DNA from: Lysobacteraceae bacterium
GTDB taxonomy: Bacteria > Pseudomonadota > Gammaproteobacteria > Xanthomonadales > Xanthomonadaceae
Reading direction: 5' to 3'
Length of the DNA: 6,688 nt
Assembly: GCA_003505795.1 (NCBI GenBank)
Contig: DNXT01000254.1
Location: 1 to 6,688 of the forward strand
Both the position numbers and the translations under genes were made by a program. Of the stretch, positions 1 through 4,933 are shown piece after piece. Within the stretch, counting starts at the first letter, position 1; the number at the start of each line of letters is the position of its first letter. Under the pieces are notes generated by a model. The model saw only the letters and a program-made list of their open reading frames with translations. It did no database searches and was not told the DNA's origin.

Positions 1-137
1 CAGGCGGCGGCGAACTCGGCGCCGATGCGCGCGCCCACGGCGGCCAGCGCGCCCCGCTCGATTTCGACCACGCGACGGCCGCTGGCGACCAGGTTGGCGT
101 CGCCGACGGTGTCGGGGGACAGGGGCGATACGGCCAT
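1..137 (-). CDS. kdsD: Arabinose-5-phosphate isomerase (KpsF/GutQ family), N-terminal fragment
   Basis: Only the first 45 codons are present; the gene continues past the left edge. Family role: cytoplasmic interconversion of D-ribulose 5-phosphate and D-arabinose 5-phosphate, the entry step to Kdo for lipopolysaccharide. The minus-strand ATG at 137 opens MAVSPLSPDTVGDANLVASG, then RRVVEIERGALAAVGARIGA and EFAAA. This resembles the helical leader before the sugar-isomerase domain in KdsD/KpsF, with the typical pattern of a basic pair, a hydrophobic step and I-E, then a later F-x-x-A. The SIS domain and catalytic residues lie outside the window. No clear Shine-Dalgarno precedes the ATG. The gene diverges from ibaG-murA; kdsD beside these genes is a familiar gammaproteobacterial arrangement and supports the call. 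Another SIS-domain paralogue such as GutQ cannot be excluded from so short a piece. Confidence 0.75.
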   Translation of the reverse strand, partial: MAVSPLSPDTVGDANLVASGRRVVEIERGALAAVGARIGAEFAAA

Positions 138-189
138 GCGGGACCCGGACGGAGAGTAGAATGGCCGCACATTTTATTAGGAAAGCACG
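138..189. promoter_or_regulatory. Divergent promoter region between kdsD and ibaG
   Basis: This 52-bp gap must hold the start signals of both divergent genes unless they are read from further away. On the plus strand, TAGAAT at 157-162 matches the sigma-70 -10 consensus at 5 of 6 positions and would leave about 20 nt of leader before the TTG at 190. On the minus strand, TAAAAT at 176-171 also matches 5 of 6 and lies 33 nt before the kdsD ATG. Neither has a convincing -35 at normal spacing. The two candidates nearly overlap, so the promoters could interfere. This is inference from hexamers only. Confidence 0.35.
179..182 (+). promoter_or_regulatory. Shine-Dalgarno AGGA for ibaG, fixing the TTG start
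   Basis: AGGA sits 7 nt before TTG 190. An in-frame TAG at 178-180 overlaps it, leaving only GAA, AGC and ACG between that stop and the TTG. TTG is therefore the only conventional start able to give the full BolA domain. Confidence 0.7.
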
Positions 190-420
190 TTGGACGCCGA
201 AACCATCCGTAAACTCATCGAATCCGGCCTGCCGCAGGCCCGCGCCGAGGTCCAGGGCGACGATGGCGTGCATTTCGAGGCGACCGTGGTGTGCGAGGCG
301 TTCCGCGGCAAGCTGCCGCTGGCCCGCCACCGCATGGTCTACGCCACGCTGGGCGAGCTGATGGGCGGCGCCATCCACGCGCTGCAGCTGAAGACGGTGA
401 CGCCCGACGAGGCGAACTGA
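190..420 (+). CDS. ibaG: BolA-family protein, IbaG type
   Basis: A 76-residue cytoplasmic protein of the BolA superfamily. These proteins partner monothiol glutaredoxins in [2Fe-2S] cluster handling; IbaG-type members are linked to acid stress and envelope homeostasis. The whole length is one BolA domain: a helix at residues 4-12, the GDDGVHFEATVV strand-loop at 23-34 (His28 sits like the His in E. coli GDGSHF), FRGK at 38-41, RHRMVYATLGELM at 46-58, and the signature IHALQLKTVTPDE at 62-74. His63 is the invariant BolA histidine. Start is TTG with AGGA 7 nt upstream; the ATG at 161 is in another frame. It is first in a rightward group with murA 99 bp downstream, a neighbourhood also seen in E. 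coli (ibaG-murA). The product is slightly shorter than E. coli IbaG (84 aa), lacking its C-terminal tail. The family call is firm; the symbol rests on murA linkage. Confidence 0.93.
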   Translation: MDAETIRKLIESGLPQARAEVQGDDGVHFEATVVCEAFRGKLPLARHRMVYATLGELMGGAIHALQLKTVTPDEAN

Positions 421-437
421 AGCGCCCGGACCCCCAT

Positions 438-486
438 GCAGGAGCGACTTCGGTCGCGACGCGCTCACCACCGGAGCCGCTCCTGC
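438..486. repeat. REP-like inverted pair (BIME-like) in the ibaG-murA gap
   Basis: GCAGGAGCG at 438-446 is matched by its exact reverse complement CGCTCCTGC at 478-486. Inside the left arm, 444-457 forms a hairpin GCGAC-TTCG-GTCGC, with a C(UUCG)G tetraloop if transcribed. The right half, read on the minus strand, begins GCAGGAGCGGCTCCGG, so it looks like a second, decayed unit facing the first. GCTC at 463-466 can pair with GAGC at 474-477. A related unit occurs at 2100-2122 on the other strand. Short palindromes of this kind are common extragenic repeats in pseudomonads and xanthomonads. Possible effects here include transcript stability or partial termination before murA, but nothing in the sequence decides that. 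Confidence 0.7.
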
Positions 487-519
487 GAGAAGATGACTCC
501 CCTTTTCCATACGAAAGCC

Positions 520-1794
520 ATGGCCAAGATCGTAGTGACCGGCGGCAACCCGCTGCACGGTGAAGTGAATATCTCCGGCGCCAAGAACGCGGTGCTGCCC
601 ATCCTGTGCGCGACGCTGCTCGCGGACGAACCGGTGGAGATCACCAACGTGCCGCAGCTGCACGACGTGATCACCACGGTGAAGCTGCTCGGCGAGCTCG
701 GCGCGCAGGTCAGCATCGACGAGGGCACCCTGGCCAAGGGCAGTTCGATCACGGTCGACCCGCGTCCGGTCGACCAGCACGTCGCGCCGTACGAGCTGGT
801 CAAGACCATGCGCGCCTCGATCCTGGTGCTGGGCCCCTTGCTGGCCCGGCACGGCGCCGCCGAAGTGTCGCTGCCCGGCGGCTGCGCGATCGGCTCGCGC
901 CCGGTCGACCAGCACATCAAGGGCCTGCAGGCGCTGGGCGCCGAGATCGCGGTGGAGAACGGCTACATCAAGGCGTCCAGCAACGGCCGCCTGAAGGGCG
1001 GCCGCTACGTGTTCGACATGGTCAGCGTCACCGGCACCGAGAATGTGCTGATGGCCGCGGTGCTGGCCGACGGCACCACCGTGCTGGAGAACGCGGCGAT
1101 GGAGCCGGAGGTCACCGACCTGGCCGACTGCCTGATCGCGCTCGGCGCCCGGATCGAGGGCGCCGGCACCTCGCGCATCGTGGTCGAGGGGGTCGAGCGC
1201 CTGGGCGGCGGTCGCCACGCGGTGCTGCCGGACCGGATCGAGACCGGCACCTTCCTGGTGGCCGCGGCGATGACCGGTGGCCGCGTGACCGTGCGCCGCG
1301 CGCGCCCGCATACGCTCGACGCGGTGCTGGACAAGCTCAAGGAGGCCGGCGCCGAGCTGGAATGCACCGAGGACAGCATCACCCTCGACATGAAGGGCAG
1401 GCGCCCGCGCGCGGTGAGTCTCACCACCGCGCCGTATCCGGCGTTCCCGACCGACATGCAGGCGCAGTTCATGGCGCTCAACTGCGTGGCCGAAGGCGTC
1501 GGCGTGATCAACGAGACGATCTTCGAGAACCGCTTCATGCACGTCAACGAGCTGCTGCGCCTGGGCGCGAAGGTGCAGGTCGAAGGCCACACCGCGATCG
1601 TGCAGGGCGCCGAGCGCCTGAGCGGGGCACCGGTGATGGCGACCGACCTGCGCGCGTCGGCGTCGCTGATCCTGGCCGGGCTGGTCGCCGCCGGCGACAC
1701 CACCATCGACCGCATCTACCACCTGGACCGTGGCTACGAGAACATCGAGGAGAAGCTGGGGGCGCTGGGCGCGACCATCCGGCGGATCGCATGA
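520..1794 (+). CDS. murA: UDP-N-acetylglucosamine 1-carboxyvinyltransferase (MurA)
   Basis: Transfers enolpyruvate from PEP to the 3'-OH of UDP-GlcNAc, the first committed step of peptidoglycan synthesis, in the cytoplasm; target of fosfomycin. The 424 residues match the family (E. coli 419). Counted from MAKIVVTGG: NISGAKNA carries Lys22 and Asn23; LPGGCAIGSRPVDQH carries the catalytic Cys122 (E. coli Cys115); FPTDMQAQ carries Asp312 (Asp305); TDLRASASL carries Arg377; IYHLDRGYENIEE carries Arg404 (Arg397). Cys rather than Asp in the loop predicts normal fosfomycin sensitivity of the enzyme. I chose ATG 520 because the protein then begins like other MurA proteins. In-frame ATGs at 436 and 493 add residues encoded partly by the REP-like element. 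The Shine-Dalgarno is weak (CGAAAG, 513-518). The stop overlaps the next gene in ATGA. Confidence 0.97.
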   Translation: MAKIVVTGGNPLHGEVNISGAKNAVLPILCATLLADEPVEITNVPQLHDVITTVKLLGELGAQVSIDEGTLAKGSSITVDPRPVDQHVAPYELVKTMRASILVLGPLLARHGAAEVSLPGGCAIGSRPVDQHIKGLQALGAEIAVENGYIKASSNGRLKGGRYVFDMVSVTGTENVLMAAVLADGTTVLENAAMEPEVTDLADCLIALGARIEGAGTSRIVVEGVERLGGGRHAVLPDRIETGTFLVAAAMTGGRVTVRRARPHTLDAVLDKLKEAGAELECTEDSITLDMKGRRPRAVSLTTAPYPAFPTDMQAQFMALNCVAEGVGVINETIFENRFMHVNELLRLGAKVQVEGHTAIVQGAERLSGAPVMATDLRASASLILAGLVAAGDTTIDRIYHLDRGYENIEEKLGALGATIRRIA

Positions 1795-2096
1795 TCCTGC
1801 GTGGCCGCTTCACCGCGCGGCGCAAGGCGCTGGCGGCGATCATGCTGCTGATCCTGGCGTGGCTGGGCTACGCCTGGCACGCCGGGATGGCGATCACCCA
1901 GGGCGTGGAGACGCGCGACATGGACTGGAACGGCGACGGCGTCGCCAGCCGCGGCGAGATCGCACAGGCGTTCTATGCGGTGGCGGTGAAGAAGTCGGTG
2001 GACGGCAAGCGCCACTGCAACACGTTCTACTGGCGCGGCAGCGGCGAGCAGATCCGGGTGGACTGCCGCACCGAGTTCGGCCAGGACGCGAAGTAG
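1791..2096 (+). CDS. Small membrane-anchored protein with a single EF-hand loop
   Basis: A 101-residue protein of unknown function. Its ATG overlaps the murA TGA (ATGA, 1791-1794), which suggests translational coupling; GGCGGA 4 nt before the start is a weak ribosome site. Residues 1-12 are basic (MILRGRFTARRK). Residues 13-34 are one hydrophobic segment, an uncleaved anchor or signal-anchor with the rest in the periplasm. Residues 45-56, DWNGDGVASRGE, fit the canonical 12-residue calcium loop: Asp1, Asn3, Asp5, Gly6, Ser9, Glu12. Position 8 is Ala instead of the usual Ile/Val/Leu. Cys76 and Cys92 could form a disulfide if exported. The C-terminal part (HCNTFYWRGSGEQIRVDC) has no motif I know. 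Calcium binding and a wall-related role are inferences from the loop and the murA context. Codon use matches neighbours, and the reading frame stays open far upstream only because of high GC. Confidence 0.8.
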   Translation: MILRGRFTARRKALAAIMLLILAWLGYAWHAGMAITQGVETRDMDWNGDGVASRGEIAQAFYAVAVKKSVDGKRHCNTFYWRGSGEQIRVDCRTEFGQDAK

Positions 2097-2099
2097 CCG

Positions 2100-2122
2100 G
2101 TCGGGACTGAAGTCCCTTCCAC
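2100..2122 (-). repeat. Single REP-like unit after the EF-hand gene
   Basis: Read on the minus strand from 2122, this unit starts GTGGAAGGGACTTCAG and ends TCCCGAC. It matches 17 of 23 positions of the unit at 438-460. Its hairpin is GGGAC-TTCA-GTCCC (2116-2103). The second stem pair is G-C where the other copy has C-G, so the stem is kept by a compensatory change. It begins 3 nt after the EF-hand stop codon, in a convergent gap, as is usual for REP sequences. Confidence 0.6.
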
Positions 2123-2192
2123 AGAAGACCCGTCGTGCCGGCGGCAGGGTGGCTTCAGGGTGATCGTCCGCATCGAACGCGAATGGATCCAG
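2123..2192. other. Non-coding stretch between REP-like unit and terminator
   Basis: Seventy bases with no credible gene. Open frames crossing it (for example from a GTG at 2135) run through the terminator and antisense to the DUF3108 gene, and show no protein-like pattern. There is a BamHI-type GGATCC palindrome at 2185-2190 and nothing else that I can interpret. Confidence 0.4.
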
Positions 2193-2224
2193 CGAAAAGG
2201 CCCGGCGAATGCCGGGCCTTTTCG
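2193..2224. terminator. Bidirectional intrinsic terminator
   Basis: CGAAAAGGCCCGGC (2193-2206), loop GAAT, then GCCGGGCCTTTTCG (2211-2224): a perfect 14-bp stem with a GC core. The A4 and T4 tracts inside the stem make it a terminator in both directions. It lies 97 nt after the EF-hand stop and 20 nt past the stop of the leftward DUF3108 gene, exactly where two convergent units must end. Confidence 0.9.
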
Positions 2225-2244
2225 TTGCCAGGGGGAGCAACGGC

Positions 2245-2928
2245 TCAGCGCAGCGACTTGATGGTCAGGTCGAGCGCGTCCTGGCCGTTCTCCTTCTGCA
2301 GCAGGCGCGCCGGCACCGGCAGGTCGGGCACGATCCAGGCGATCAGCTCCTTGGTGCCGTCCACGCGCGAGACCTTGGTGGCCTGCTGCTGCTTGCCGTT
2401 GACGGTGACGTTCTCCTTGCCGACCACCTTGTAGCTCATCGGCTTGACCCGGCCTTCGTCGACCATCCGGTAGTTCAGCGGCTTGCCGGCGGCCAGGTCG
2501 CGGGCGATCGCCAGGTTGATCAGCAGCGCATCCATGTCGCCGGCCTTGAGCTTGACCGGGCCGGCGCGATCCGGCTTGACGTCGCCGCTCCAGGTGGCCT
2601 GGCCGCTGTCCCAGTCGTACTTGGCCTCGACGTTCTTCTTCTTCACCAGCAGCGAGGACTTGTCGTTGCTGCTGAGCGGGCGCAGCGCGCCGTCGCGTTC
2701 CTCGAACACGGTGCTCTGGCTGAGGTTGGCGAGCTGGTTCTGGATCGCCAGGGTGTAGCGCCACTGGTTGCCGCCGGCCGCGGCCAGGGTCATCGTGCCG
2801 TTGGCCTGCATGCCCATGTAGTTGGCCTTGTAGTCGGCCTGGAACGGCTCCAGCGCCAGCGCCGGCAGGCTGGACAGGGCCAGGCCGGCGGCGACCAGCG
2901 CGGACAGGGTACGGGTCGTGGTCTTCAT
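2245..2928 (-). CDS. Exported DUF3108 protein, second of two tandem paralogues
   Basis: A 227-residue protein of the uncharacterised DUF3108 family. Residues 1-25 are a Sec signal peptide: basic MKTTTR, hydrophobic core, and ALA before LEPF. The mature protein is therefore probably periplasmic. Family-type residues follow: QSTVFE (71-76), YDW (104-106), ATWSGD (111-116), a GDMDALLINL stretch (130-139), YRMVDEGRVK (153-162), IAWIV with P-V-P-A-R-LLQ (196-211), and QDALDL (216-221). The alternating polar/hydrophobic pattern suggests mainly beta structure. It aligns end to end with the upstream paralogue at 2934-3713; both have a 19-nt identical tract (2700-2718 and 3401-3419) encoding the QSTVFE region. 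The start is fixed by AAGGAG 10 nt upstream and by the signal peptide; the same frame stays open upstream only as antisense-frame noise. It ends the pur operon just before the terminator. Function is unknown. Confidence 0.9.
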   Translation of the reverse strand: MKTTTRTLSALVAAGLALSSLPALALEPFQADYKANYMGMQANGTMTLAAAGGNQWRYTLAIQNQLANLSQSTVFEERDGALRPLSSNDKSSLLVKKKNVEAKYDWDSGQATWSGDVKPDRAGPVKLKAGDMDALLINLAIARDLAAGKPLNYRMVDEGRVKPMSYKVVGKENVTVNGKQQQATKVSRVDGTKELIAWIVPDLPVPARLLQKENGQDALDLTIKSLR

Positions 2929-2933
2929 GCGGG

Positions 2934-3713
2934 TCAGACTCCTTGGTATTCGATCAGGCGCAGGTCGATCTGGTCCTCGCCCTTCTCGCGTTGCAGGATG
3001 CGCACCGGTGTCGGCACACCGTTGGCGATCCATAGGATGGTTTCGTTGTCGCCGCCGTTGGTGCGGTACACGCGCAGCGCGTCGTAGCTGAGGTCGCCGA
3101 CCTGCACGTTCTCGGTGGCGTCGGCGGCACGGTAGTCGTACTGGCGCACGCGGCCGACGTCGACATAGCGGTAGCTCAGGGCCTGGCCGGGGCGCGCGTC
3201 GCGCATCAGCGACAGGTTGAGCAGCAGCGCGCTCTGGTCGCCGCGCTGCAGCGGGATCGGCTTGCGCCGCTCCTTCTTCAGGTCGCCGTCCCACTGCGCG
3301 GTGCCGGCCTTCCAGTCGTAGACGCCGGTGACCTTCTTGCCGAAGAACACCGCCTTCTTCACCGTGCTCTGGCTCAGTGGGACGTAGGTGTCGCCGTCGA
3401 CCTCGAACACGGTGCTCTGCTCCAGGTTCAGGCCGAGGATGCTGGCAAAGCCCTTGCGCCCGCGCACCGCCATGTCGACCCGCCACTGGCGGCTGTCGCC
3501 GTGGGAGACCTGCATGGTGGCGTCGCCCGCCTCCTTGCCCTTGTAGAAGGCCTGGTAGGTGGCGGTGAACGGCTGCAGTTCCGGCGCGCTCCATTCCTGC
3601 TGCAGCGACGGGTCCGCCGGCTGCGGCGCGGGTACCGCCGGGGCCTGAGCCTGGCCTGCCGCCGGGAGCAGCAGCGCCGCCAGCAGCGTCAGCTTGGATG
3701 GATGCAGGTTCAT
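2934..3713 (-). CDS. Exported DUF3108 protein, first of two tandem paralogues
   Basis: A 259-residue DUF3108 protein. Residues 1-24 form a signal peptide (MNLHPSKLTLLAALLL core, AQA cleavage motif), followed by a Pro/Ala-rich linker to about residue 45 that the second copy lacks. The domain spans roughly 48-255 and shares QSTVFE (99-104), YDW (132-134), AQWDGD (139-144), GDQSALLLNL (158-167), YRYVDVGRVR (181-190), ILWIANGVPTPVRILQ (226-241) and EDQIDL (246-251) with its neighbour. No cysteine follows the signal core, so it is not an obvious lipoprotein. No good Shine-Dalgarno precedes ATG 3713; the leader is C-rich (GGCGCCCCCC). The start is kept because it gives a complete signal peptide. 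It follows purN by 65 bp and precedes the second copy by 5 bp. Function is unknown. The two probably arose by an old duplication, since they are clearly alignable but far from identical. Confidence 0.9.
   Translation of the reverse strand: MNLHPSKLTLLAALLLPAAGQAQAPAVPAPQPADPSLQQEWSAPELQPFTATYQAFYKGKEAGDATMQVSHGDSRQWRVDMAVRGRKGFASILGLNLEQSTVFEVDGDTYVPLSQSTVKKAVFFGKKVTGVYDWKAGTAQWDGDLKKERRKPIPLQRGDQSALLLNLSLMRDARPGQALSYRYVDVGRVRQYDYRAADATENVQVGDLSYDALRVYRTNGGDNETILWIANGVPTPVRILQREKGEDQIDLRLIEYQGV
2939..2944 (-). promoter_or_regulatory. Shine-Dalgarno AAGGAG for the second DUF3108 gene
   Basis: On the minus strand AAGGAG lies 10 nt before ATG 2928, inside the last codons of the upstream paralogue. 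It fixes the start within a longer open frame and suggests translation linked to the preceding gene. Confidence 0.75.
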
Positions 3714-3778
3714 GGGGGGCGCCGGGGAAGAGATGAGGTCAGGGTGCCTGAGCGGGGATCACGGGAATGTGTCCGTAT
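3714..3778. other. Short gap between purN and the DUF3108 pair with a weak hairpin
   Basis: The 65-bp gap holds one small inverted repeat, TCAGG-GTG-CCTGA (3739-3751), with no T tract, so it is not a convincing terminator. I see no good promoter hexamers. The gap is long enough to hold a secondary promoter or to uncouple the DUF3108 genes from purN. Confidence 0.3.
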
Positions 3779-4429
3779 TCAGCGCAGTTCGTCCCGCGAA
3801 TCTAGTTGCAGCGGCGTAAACGGGCCCTGACCATCCAGGCGCACGGTTCCTTGCCGTTCATCGACGCGGCCCTGCGCCAGCAGGCGCAGGGTGGCCACCA
3901 GCAGCGGGTGTTCGCGCTCGAGCACGCGCGCGGCCAGCAGCGGCGGGGTGTCGCCGGCCCGCACCGGCACCCGCGCCTGGGCGATCACGGTGCCGGCATC
4001 CAGCTCCGGCACCACCACGTGCACGCTGGCGCCGTGCTCGCGGTCGCCGGACTCGAGCGCGCGGGCGTGGGTGTGCAGGCCCCGGTGCTTGGGCAGCAGC
4101 GAGGGGTGGATGTTGATCATGCGCCCGGCGAAGCGCCGTACCAGCGCCTCGCCGAGGATGCGCATGTAGCCGGCGCAGACGATCCAGTCAGGCGCGGCGG
4201 CGGCGATCGCGTCGCCGAGCGCGGCATCGAAGGCGTCGCGGTCGGCGAAGTCGCGCGGCGAGGCGGCCCAGCGCCGCGCGGCCGGCACCTTGTCCAGGGC
4301 CGCGGCATTGGCGCGGTCGGAGAACACCCCGACCACGTCCGCATCGAGCGTGCCGGCGGCGATCGCGTCGAGGATGGCCTGCAGGTTGCTGCCGCGGCCG
4401 GAGGCCAGTACCGCGATGCGAACGCTCAT
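3779..4429 (-). CDS. purN: Phosphoribosylglycinamide formyltransferase (PurN)
   Basis: Transfers the formyl group of 10-formyltetrahydrofolate to GAR, giving FGAR, the third step of de novo purine synthesis; cytoplasmic. The 216 residues agree with the family (E. coli 212). The N-terminal phosphate-binding stretch is VLASGRGSNLQAI (7-19). VCAGYMRILG at 84-93 is the folate-side motif. NIHPSLLPKHRGLHTH (106-121) holds Asn106 and His108, and the ELDAG motif holds Asp144; these three catalytic residues fall at the same numbers as in E. coli PurN. EHGASVHVV at 131-139 is also conserved. ATG 4429 gives the usual beta strand right at the start, with AGGG 10 nt upstream. It lies 36 bp after the membrane-protein gene that separates it from purM, and is probably cotranscribed with both. 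No sign of damage. Confidence 0.97.
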   Translation of the reverse strand: MSVRIAVLASGRGSNLQAILDAIAAGTLDADVVGVFSDRANAAALDKVPAARRWAASPRDFADRDAFDAALGDAIAAAAPDWIVCAGYMRILGEALVRRFAGRMINIHPSLLPKHRGLHTHARALESGDREHGASVHVVVPELDAGTVIAQARVPVRAGDTPPLLAARVLEREHPLLVATLRLLAQGRVDERQGTVRLDGQGPFTPLQLDSRDELR

Positions 4430-4465
4430 GCCGTCGGGACCCTGGATCTTTCGGTGGTCGCCGGG

Positions 4466-4918
4466 TCAGGCCGCGGCGGGCGCGAACAGCGCCTTCACCT
4501 GCGGGCGCAGCAGCACCACCAGGGTGAACACGCCGAGCACGGTGCCGAACGGCATGAACGAGCAGGAGATGCCGGCCACGATCAGGCACAGCAGGTGCCG
4601 GCGCCGCTGCGCGATGCAGCGGCCGGCATAGGCCATGAAACCGGCCAGGGCCAGGCCGCAGGCGATGAAGGCGGCGGCGAACGCGACGAAGAACCAGCCG
4701 AACAGCCGCGGGTCCATCGGCGGGCCGTCCGGTTGGCCGTTGTGCATCGGCATGTGGCCGGTGATGATCGCGATGCCCATGAACAGGTGGATCAGCGGGA
4801 ACAGCGAGAACAACGCGGTGATGCCGGCCAGCACGTAATGGAAGATCGACAGCAGCTTCAGCTGCTGCAGGTCTTCGGCGCTGGCCGGCAAGGCCGGCGG
4901 GGGCGTGGTGGCTTCCAT
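4466..4918 (-). CDS. Multi-pass inner-membrane protein of unknown function
   Basis: A 150-residue hydrophobic protein that I cannot assign to a characterised family. After a Pro/Ala-rich soluble start and a short helix (residues 13-21) come hydrophobic stretches at about 22-53, 72-100 and 108-138. These are long enough for three or four membrane helices. Between them are a Met/Pro/Gly-rich loop (HMPMHNGQPDGPPMD, 55-69) and a basic loop with CIAQRRRH (101-108). The motif FMPFGTVLGVFTLVVLLRP (121-139) recurs in small uncharacterised bacterial membrane proteins. The loop with two His and three Met could bind metal, but this is only composition. Start ATG 4918 has GGAG 8 nt upstream. It sits 15 bp after purM and 36 bp before purN, so it is almost certainly in the same transcript. 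Neither its sequence nor any known purine step explains why it is there. Confidence 0.85.
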   Translation of the reverse strand: MEATTPPPALPASAEDLQQLKLLSIFHYVLAGITALFSLFPLIHLFMGIAIITGHMPMHNGQPDGPPMDPRLFGWFFVAFAAAFIACGLALAGFMAYAGRCIAQRRRHLLCLIVAGISCSFMPFGTVLGVFTLVVLLRPQVKALFAPAAA

Positions 4919-4926
4919 GCGCGGCG

Positions 4927-4930
4927 CTCC
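4927..4930 (-). promoter_or_regulatory. Shine-Dalgarno GGAG for the membrane-protein gene
   Basis: GGAG on the minus strand, 8 nt before ATG 4918, within the 15-bp gap after the purM stop. It confirms the start. Confidence 0.65.
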
Positions 4931-4933
4931 GGT

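Noticed and set aside
161..361. ATG 161 open frame upstream of ibaG
   Set aside because: It is in a different frame from the BolA domain, with Arg/Pro/Ser-rich noise composition; the overlapping BolA frame is clearly the real one.
436..519. N-terminal extension of MurA from ATG 436 or 493
   Set aside because: The extra residues from 436 are encoded largely by the REP-like palindrome, and neither start gives a sequence typical of MurA. ATG 520 gives the normal family start and length.
606..2096. Plus-strand 496-codon open frame covering most of murA in another frame
   Set aside because: Its first part is an Arg/Gly-rich shadow of murA. Only the last 101 codons, from ATG 1791, have protein character, and they are annotated as the EF-hand protein.
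2135..2434. Possible small gene in the convergent gap
   Set aside because: It has no ribosome site, reads through the terminator hairpin, and overlaps the DUF3108 gene antisense.
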